Shown: positions 58,662-64,000 of the stretch, piece after piece
Numbering within the stretch: position 1 is the stretch's first letter
How the letters are laid out: each line of letters begins with the position of its first letter
Origin: Chloroflexi bacterium CFX4
Lineage (GTDB): Bacteria; Chloroflexota; Anaerolineae; Aggregatilineales; UBA2796
DNA: 64,000 nt
NCBI GenBank assembly: GCA_021404685.1
Contig: QWHC01000005.1
Coordinates: forward strand, 62,001-126,000
Direction: 5' to 3'
Notes under the pieces: generated by a model
Database searches by the model: none
What the model was told of the DNA's origin: nothing
The model's input: only the letters and a program-made list of their open reading frames with translations
Translations under genes and position numbers: made by a program

Positions 58662-59876
58662 TTGAGCGAGCCAAAGCGCCGATCCACCGCTGCGCCCAAA
58701 AAGCCGCGCAGCCATTGGTATAACCCTGCACTTGGTGCGGAACTGCCCAGCCCGCCAACGCGCTCTAAGGCACAGCGCGCCCGTGAGCGTGTGGCACGCC
58801 GCAATGCCGACCGCCAACTGCCGCGCCTTGACTGGACGTGGCTTGTGATCGGCTTTGCCGTCTTTGGTGTGTTGGCAACCGCTGCCATGCTGATGCTCTC
58901 TGCCACGAATGCCACGCCCACCGGCGCCGCCATTGCTATCACGGCGAGCGATAGCACATCTGATCCTGCCGCACCTACCGATGATCCCGCCGCACAAGCA
59001 ACTGCTCGCCCAATCACAATGGCAGACCTTGACCAGCTTGACCTTAAGGCGTGGGATGGCAAACGGCGGCTCACCATCTTGGTGATGGGCATTGATAAAC
59101 GCCCCGGTGAACGCGGCACAGGCTTTCGCACTGATACGCTGATCGTCGTGAGCATTGATCCCGCCTCGCAACGCATTGGCATGTTGAGCATTCCGCGTGA
59201 TGTGCGTGTGCCAGTGCCAAACCGCCCTGATACACTCTACCCGATCAACTCTGCCTATGTGTTGGGTGAGCTAGAGCGTCCCGGCTATGGCGCACGGCTC
59301 ACAGCGGAGACAATCCAGTACAACCTTGGTATTTCTATTGATCATTATGTGGTGCTGTCTTTTGAGGCAGTCATCAGCTTTATTAATGCCATTGGCGGCA
59401 TCACGATTGATGTGCCAACCGAGATCGTGGACAACGAATATCCCGATATGGCGTTTGGCTACGATCCGCTCTATATCGCGGCTGGCACACAGGTGATGAA
59501 CGGTGAGCTTGCCCTGAAATATGCGCGCACCCGCCACCAAACCAACGACTTTGACCGCACTCGCCGCCAACAGCAGGTGATCCTTGCCGTGCGTCAGCAG
59601 CTTTTGCGCGGCGATGTGCTGCCTGGCGTCGTGCTGCGTGCGCCCGCCATTTGGGATGAGGTCAGCCGGGGCATCATCACCGACCTGCCCTTTGATCAGA
59701 TGCTCAGCCTTGCGTGGTATTTGAAGGATATTCCCATTCAGAGCATTCAAAACGCCTCGCTAGATGAGCGCTATATCCGTGCGGTGAACATGGGCGGCGA
59801 GACGATCCTCACCATTGACCGTGAGCGCGTGGTCGAATTGATGATCAATGTGTTTGGGGAGAATTACAGCCGCTAG
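58662..59876 (+). CDS. LytR-CpsA-Psr (LCP) family protein
   Basis: 404 residues from TTG 58662 (AAGG upstream). A basic cytoplasmic tail (KAQRARERVARRNADR), one transmembrane helix (about 60-82), a short linker and the LCP domain: LTILVMGIDKRPGERGTGFRTDTLIVVSIDPASQRIGMLSIPRDVRVPVPN, with the conserved Arg/Asp residues that bind polyprenyl phosphate, and LKYARTRHQTNDFDRTRRQQQVI. LCP enzymes attach glycopolymers to peptidoglycan. Single gene. Confidence 0.93.
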   Translation: MSEPKRRSTAAPKKPRSHWYNPALGAELPSPPTRSKAQRARERVARRNADRQLPRLDWTWLVIGFAVFGVLATAAMLMLSATNATPTGAAIAITASDSTSDPAAPTDDPAAQATARPITMADLDQLDLKAWDGKRRLTILVMGIDKRPGERGTGFRTDTLIVVSIDPASQRIGMLSIPRDVRVPVPNRPDTLYPINSAYVLGELERPGYGARLTAETIQYNLGISIDHYVVLSFEAVISFINAIGGITIDVPTEIVDNEYPDMAFGYDPLYIAAGTQVMNGELALKYARTRHQTNDFDRTRRQQQVILAVRQQLLRGDVLPGVVLRAPAIWDEVSRGIITDLPFDQMLSLAWYLKDIPIQSIQNASLDERYIRAVNMGGETILTIDRERVVELMINVFGENYSR

Positions 59877-59880
59877 GCAA

Positions 59881-59953
59881 TGCTCTCGGAGGGACTCGAA
59901 CCCCCGACATCAGGTTTAGGAAACCCGCGTTCTATCCGCTGAACTACGAGAGC
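59881..59953 (-). tRNA. tRNA-Arg (anticodon CCT)
   Basis: 73-nt cloverleaf: acceptor GCTCTCG/CGAGAGC, D loop AGCGG, anticodon stem CGGGT/ACCTG around TTCCTAA (anticodon CCT), T arm with GGTTCGAGTCC. Reads AGG. No encoded CCA follows (next bases TTG), unlike the tRNA-Leu in this window. Confidence 0.95.
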
Positions 59954-60106
59954 ATGTGGATAGTTGTTATTATAGCAAAAGGCACGCCACTTTGGGTAGG
60001 GTCGCGCCGCGAAGGTGCTTGTCTCATCACCCAAACTGGGCTAGGATTAGCGCGTTGGGCAATCTGCTGCCACGCAGAAACAGAGTAGGGAAGCACCGAG
60101 CCATCC

Positions 60107-60256
60107 ATGGAATTTTTAACGCCGCAGTTCTTCGATATGTTGGTGATTGCCGTGATCATCAGCGGTGTGCTGCTGGCAGTGGCGCGCATCCGCAGCGATT
60201 TTCGCAAGCCACCGCGCTTTCCTGAAGATAATCAGCCGCCTCAGCCGAAGGAGTGA
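60107..60256 (+). CDS. Small membrane protein, 49 aa
   Basis: ATG 60107 to TGA 60256. A hydrophobic helix (about residues 10-27, LVIAVIISGVLLAVA) is followed by a basic and Pro-rich tail (RIRSDFRKPPRFPED). The next gene (Uma2) starts 7 nt after the stop and uses GGAG inside this gene's end, which suggests an operon. No family recognised. Confidence 0.6.
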   Translation: MEFLTPQFFDMLVIAVIISGVLLAVARIRSDFRKPPRFPEDNQPPQPKE

Positions 60257-60263
60257 GCGCTAC

Positions 60264-60860
60264 ATGCTTGAGCAAGTGCAAGAACGCCACCCAGATATTG
60301 ACCAATTGTGGGCAATCGCGCACGCCGAGTCGGACGGAGTCCCGAACCGCTACGAGCTGGACGAAGGAGAATTGGTTGTGATGTCGCCATCGGGTGCGCT
60401 GCACGGCATTCTGACCGTTCTGATCGGGCGTTTGGTTGGTAATTTTGTAGAGGAACATGATCTAGGGCTAACCTTCGGCGCGGAAACAGGCTTCGTGCTA
60501 CACCAAGATAACGAGGCAGGGCGCTCGATTGTGCGCGCACCCGATTTCGCCTTTGTGAGCAAGGCGCGTGCTGTGCCAGTTGGCGGCAAGTTCTATCCGA
60601 TTGCGCCTGATTTCGCTGTGGAAGTGGTCTCGCCAAGCGATACAGCACGCCAAATGCGCCGCAAAGCGCGCCAATACTTGCAGTATGGCACGCGCCTGCT
60701 GTGGATCATCTTCCCGGATGCACCTGATCGCTTTGTGGATGTTTACCGCCCGAACCAGCCCTTGCTCACCGTGCAGGGTGAACAGTTGTTGGAAGGCTAC
60801 GACGTGCTGCCTGATTTCAACCTGCCCGTCAGCCGACTTTTCGCCCGCCTTGATAGCTAA
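60264..60860 (+). CDS. Uma2 family putative restriction endonuclease-like protein
   Basis: 198 residues from ATG 60264 (GGAG 10 nt upstream). Core of the PD-(D/E)xK nuclease fold: YELDEGELVVMSPSGALHGIL, VRAPDFAFVSKAR (Asp), FAVEVVSPSDTARQMRRKARQYLQYGTRLLWII (Glu, and Lys in the conserved helix) and GEQLLEGYDVLPDFNLPVSRLF. Uma2/DUF820 proteins are abundant in cyanobacteria and Chloroflexota; their biological role is not known. Confidence 0.93.
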   Translation: MLEQVQERHPDIDQLWAIAHAESDGVPNRYELDEGELVVMSPSGALHGILTVLIGRLVGNFVEEHDLGLTFGAETGFVLHQDNEAGRSIVRAPDFAFVSKARAVPVGGKFYPIAPDFAVEVVSPSDTARQMRRKARQYLQYGTRLLWIIFPDAPDRFVDVYRPNQPLLTVQGEQLLEGYDVLPDFNLPVSRLFARLDS

Positions 60861-60887
60861 AATCAATTCGGAGAGAGGATTGCCCTT

Positions 60888-62144
60888 ATGCACCGCCAAA
60901 GAGTATATCGTTTGCTGCTGACGCTGTTATTGATCAGCGCGTTGAGTGTTTCCGCCCTGCCTGCCGCCGCACAGGAAAGCCGTCGGGTGCTGTTTGAAGA
61001 AATCTTTGGCAGCAACTACAGTGGTTGGCAGCTCGCCGGCACTATCGGTGAGGTTAGCGTAAACCCTGATAATGTTACAATCACAGTTAATTCGGAAGGG
61101 CAGGCAAGTTGGGCATTTCCGGCGCTGAGCGCCCCTGATGACATTGATATTGAAGTCGAGGCGCGTGTGGTGGACCCTGATCCCAGCGGCAATTGGAACT
61201 TGGCAGTTTTGCTGCGCGCCACAGAGCGTGATCTACGCGGATCGTTTTACCACTTTGGCGTGGCGGGCAACGGCACATGGGAATTTTCAGTGCGTCCGCC
61301 AGATGCTGGAAGCTATGCCGAAAATATAGAGCGCGGCAGGCTTACGGGCTTCGACGCTACCCGAACCATCCAACTGCGCGTTTCAGCGCGTGGCGACACC
61401 TTCACCTTCTATGTGAACAATCGCTTGATCCGCCAATTTACCAATACAACCCTTGAAAGCACACCCAATATTGAGAAGTTCTTCGGAATCATGGCTGGCA
61501 CCTATGAAGGCGTGAACCGTCAAACTGTTGAATTTCGTAAGATCACCGTTTACGAAGTGGTGACGCAACGCACCCTGCTGCGCGAAGATTTCCCCGATAA
61601 TAATCCGAACGGTTGGGGAACGGGCAGAACCTCTAACAGCGATGTGCGTGTGGAAGATAACGCGTTGGTCTTTGATGTGCTGAAAGATAATGTGTTGAGT
61701 TGGAGCGATTCGGATCGGCGTTTCGCGGCTGATGTGGATGTGCACGTTGAAGTGATCAACGATGTGCAAAATCCAAGCAACGAGTGGAGCTATGGTATTG
61801 GTGTGCGCGCTTACAGAGAAGGCGAGGATACCTACTTTTACTTGTTTGAGGTGCGTGGCACAGGCATTTTTACGTTCACTTCTCAGCGCGGCGGCAGCTC
61901 ATTAACCACCTTTATTGATGAAACGCCGCTTGCCGGCTTCGATCCAACCGCCAAACATACTTTGCGCGTTATTGCAGTTGGCACAACCTTCACCCTGTTC
62001 GTGGATGGCGTACAGGTCGGCACAGTGCAGGCTGACGACTTGAAAACACAAGATGAGTATGGCATTTTGCTCTCAGCAGGCACCTTCACCGCCACAACTT
62101 CACGCGCACGCTTTACCAATTTTACGGTTTCACTGCCACGCTAA
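60888..62144 (+). CDS. Exported protein with two jelly-roll (LamG-like) domains
   Basis: 418 residues: signal peptide (RQRVYRLLLTLLLISALSVSALPAAA), then two related ~180-residue beta-rich domains. Domain 1: LFEEIFGSNYSGWQLAG ... VNNRLIRQFTNTTLES; domain 2: REDFPDNNPNGWGTGR ... FVDGVQVGTVQADDL. The W-xGxR and FyvDg pattern resembles concanavalin-like lectin/glucanase domains found in DUF1080 and similar proteins. Surface carbohydrate or matrix binding is possible. 27 nt after Uma2. Confidence 0.8.
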   Translation: MHRQRVYRLLLTLLLISALSVSALPAAAQESRRVLFEEIFGSNYSGWQLAGTIGEVSVNPDNVTITVNSEGQASWAFPALSAPDDIDIEVEARVVDPDPSGNWNLAVLLRATERDLRGSFYHFGVAGNGTWEFSVRPPDAGSYAENIERGRLTGFDATRTIQLRVSARGDTFTFYVNNRLIRQFTNTTLESTPNIEKFFGIMAGTYEGVNRQTVEFRKITVYEVVTQRTLLREDFPDNNPNGWGTGRTSNSDVRVEDNALVFDVLKDNVLSWSDSDRRFAADVDVHVEVINDVQNPSNEWSYGIGVRAYREGEDTYFYLFEVRGTGIFTFTSQRGGSSLTTFIDETPLAGFDPTAKHTLRVIAVGTTFTLFVDGVQVGTVQADDLKTQDEYGILLSAGTFTATTSRARFTNFTVSLPR

Positions 62145-62299
62145 TCAAGGCACTGCTATGCAGGCGGCGTATGCTATGTCGCCTGCACATTTGTGAAGCC
62201 TTCTCACGTTCGTGCCAACTCACGACTCCGATAGCGGGCGACTTAGCGCTTTTTGGCGTATAATCTGCCTAACGAAAGCATTGTGAATGGACACGGCTC

Positions 62300-63922
62300 A
62301 TGCAGGCGGCAACTTCCCTCAACTGTGATGTGTTGGTGATCGGTGGCGGTGCGACGGGCGCCGGCGTCCTGCTCGATTTGGCACAGCGCGGCTTGCGCGT
62401 GGTGCTGGCGGAGCAGAATGACATCGCTACTGGCACTTCAGGGCGCTATCACGGCTTGCTGCATTCCGGCGGACGCTACGCCGTGCGCGACCCTGAATCG
62501 GCACGCGAGTGCATTGAGGAAAATGCCATTGTCCGCCGCATTGCGCCGCACACGCTTGAGGATACCGGCGGCTGGTTTGCGGCATTTCCACCGGATGATC
62601 CTGAGTACATTCCGCACTGGCTGGCGGGCTGTAAAGCGGTTGGCATTCCTACTGAATCTGTCACCTTGGCGCAAGCACTCAAAGAGGAGCCGCACCTGAA
62701 TCCGAAGGCGTATGCCATCTACCGCGTGCCGGACGCTGCTTGTGATTCCTTTGAGCTAGTACATACGCTGACTGAGGCAGCTGCTGCCTTTGGCGGGATC
62801 ACGCTAAATTATCACCGCGTATGCAGCATTGAGAAGGCAGGCGGCAAGGTGATCGGCGCGCTTTTGGAGAATCGGCGCAACGGCGCGCAAGTGCGCGTCC
62901 ATGCAGGCGCAGTTGTGAACGCGGCAGGGCCCTGGGCGGGCGAGATTGCCAAGATGGCAGGTGCCGATATCCACATGACGCATGATCGCGGCATCATGGT
63001 GGCGATGAACGTGCGTTGGGTGAATACCATTATTAATCGCTTGGCAACGCCGGGCGATGGCGATATTTTGGTGCCAGTTGGCACCGTCTGTGTGATCGGC
63101 ACGACCTCTGTCGTGATTGATCGCCCTGATGATCTGGATATTCCCGCCGAAGAAGTGACCCAAATGTTAGATGCCGCCGAAGTGATGATCCCTGACTTCC
63201 GCAAGGCGCGGGCGCTGCGTGCTTGGGCGGGTGTGCGCCCACTCTACGATCCACCGCAGAAGCGCGAAGGTGAGGCAGAGGGTGGCGTTGGCGAGGATGG
63301 GCGCTTCATCACACGCTCGTTCCGTGCGCTGAGCCATGCCGACGTTGGCGCGGCGGGAATGCTCTCGATTGTGGGTGGCAAACTAACCACCTACCGCCAA
63401 ATGGCAGAGAAGATTGCCGATGAAGTCTGCCAGTATCTGGGTGTTCGGGCAGTTTGCCGCACCGCCGAAACAGCCTTGCCCAAACCGTCGTGGTTCAGCG
63501 GAAACTCGCGCAGGCTGCACAGCATGACGCACCGCCTGCACCAACTGGAACACGCGCCCACACATAACAACCTCATCTGTGAATGCGAGATCGTCACCCG
63601 TGATCAGCTTGAGGCGGCGATCAAGGCGTCGCCTGAGGGTGTCAGCCTTGACGATCTGCGCCGTGATTTGCGCTTGGGCATGGGCCCATGCCAAGCGGGC
63701 TTTTGCGGCTACCGTGCCGCGGGTGTTCTGGGCGAGACTGCCAACCTGCCGCCTGCCGAATCGATTGCAGCACTCGCCACCTTCATCCAAGAGCGCTTTC
63801 GTGGCAACCGTCCGCTGCTGTGGGGACACCAACTGCGCCAAGCACTGCTGGACGAAATGATTTATCGCCGTGCGCTGGGCGTGCCAAGCCTTCAGCCTGA
63901 GGCGCACGCCACCAGCGATTAG
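62300..63922 (+). CDS. glpA: Anaerobic glycerol-3-phosphate dehydrogenase subunit A
   Basis: 540 residues. FAD-binding VLVIGGGATGAGVLLDLAQRG, then the GlpA/GlpD-type GRYHGLLHSGGRYAV and the C-terminal BFD-like [2Fe-2S] domain: CECEIVTRDQLEAAIK ... GPCQAGFCGYRAAG with cysteines CxC and C-x4-C. Oxidises glycerol-3-phosphate to dihydroxyacetone phosphate, delivering electrons via GlpB/GlpC. Followed 13 nt later by a frame for GlpB. Start ATG 62300 has no strong ribosome site. Confidence 0.9.
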   Translation: MQAATSLNCDVLVIGGGATGAGVLLDLAQRGLRVVLAEQNDIATGTSGRYHGLLHSGGRYAVRDPESARECIEENAIVRRIAPHTLEDTGGWFAAFPPDDPEYIPHWLAGCKAVGIPTESVTLAQALKEEPHLNPKAYAIYRVPDAACDSFELVHTLTEAAAAFGGITLNYHRVCSIEKAGGKVIGALLENRRNGAQVRVHAGAVVNAAGPWAGEIAKMAGADIHMTHDRGIMVAMNVRWVNTIINRLATPGDGDILVPVGTVCVIGTTSVVIDRPDDLDIPAEEVTQMLDAAEVMIPDFRKARALRAWAGVRPLYDPPQKREGEAEGGVGEDGRFITRSFRALSHADVGAAGMLSIVGGKLTTYRQMAEKIADEVCQYLGVRAVCRTAETALPKPSWFSGNSRRLHSMTHRLHQLEHAPTHNNLICECEIVTRDQLEAAIKASPEGVSLDDLRRDLRLGMGPCQAGFCGYRAAGVLGETANLPPAESIAALATFIQERFRGNRPLLWGHQLRQALLDEMIYRRALGVPSLQPEAHATSD

Positions 63923-63935
63923 CAAGGATGCCAAC

Positions 63936-64000
63936 ATGGACGACCTTCTCATCATTGGCGCGGGCTGGGCGGGCTTAAGCGCTGCGGCGTTTGCCCTGCA
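63936..64000 (+). CDS. glpB: GlpB start (partial, cut by window end)
   Basis: ATG 63936 follows AAGGATG and opens MDDLLIIGAGWAGLSAAAF, a flavin-binding Rossmann start. In the GlpABC order the next gene after glpA is glpB, whose product has such an N-terminus. Only 21 codons are visible, so the assignment rests on position and motif. Confidence 0.6.
   Translation, partial: MDDLLIIGAGWAGLSAAAFAL

Overview
The window is a 64 kb chromosomal segment from a bacterium most like Chloroflexota, class Anaerolineae or a close relative (inference). The sequence signs are: many exported proteins with a signal peptide or lipobox followed by Thr/Pro-rich linkers, several bacterial SH3-like proteins, a Ser/Thr kinase with a Thr/Pro linker and SH3-like tail, DUF3048 and DUF4013 proteins, a trigger factor with a His/acidic insertion, and moderately GC-rich DNA. 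I see no prophage, integrase, insertion sequence or CRISPR array. Most genes are housekeeping or envelope genes in short operons.

Layout. 0-6 kb: two micro-ORFs for small membrane proteins, an S9 peptidase, a broken TPR/RDD gene, a receiver/GAF-like protein and a solitary CydC-type ABC exporter. 6-12 kb: a 2Fe-2S ferredoxin, a CLC-F type fluoride channel behind a fluoride riboswitch with a terminator, a single-domain response regulator, DUF4013, a TlpA-like thioredoxin, and prfB with a programmed +1 frameshift. 12-21 kb: ftsZ, an SH3 triple-repeat protein, an exported intradiol dioxygenase, an SLC13-like permease and the tig-clpP-clpX cluster. 21-28 kb: tRNA-Leu, a tandem SWIM-type protein behind a promoter/structured RNA/terminator unit, two glycosyltransferases, fabL with a DUF309 gene, and a multi-PDZ protein. 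28-36 kb: Ser/Thr kinase, DUF3048, small envelope proteins, an acyl-CoA synthetase and a Crp/Fnr regulator. 36-41 kb: a GntR/HutC-regulated sugar ABC importer operon with a DasR-like operator. 41-52 kb: RRM protein, glycosyltransferase, SH3 and Thr/Pro lipoproteins, a SpoIIE phosphatase / BMP lipoprotein / RsbW-like kinase cluster, polyprenyl synthase, S41 protease and TfoX-like protein. 52-56 kb: PspA, a flavin reductase and a complete-looking retron. 56-64 kb: acyltransferase, sufU, sufS, LCP protein, tRNA-Arg, small membrane protein, Uma2, a secreted two-domain protein and glpA with the start of glpB.

The most notable locus is the retron at about 53.69-55.13 kb. Its reverse transcriptase carries the retron hallmarks NAxxH, YADD and VTG. 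Just upstream lies a non-coding segment bounded by a 19-position inverted pairing (perfect 10 bp core) that fits a1/a2 of an msr-msd RNA, with internal hairpins and a promoter in front. No separate effector gene adjoins it. Second is the fluoride riboswitch/CLC-F unit, and third the uncharacterised promoter-RNA-terminator unit at 22.18-22.33 kb. A short palindromic repeat family (three copies) is scattered in intergenic DNA, one copy just upstream of the retron.
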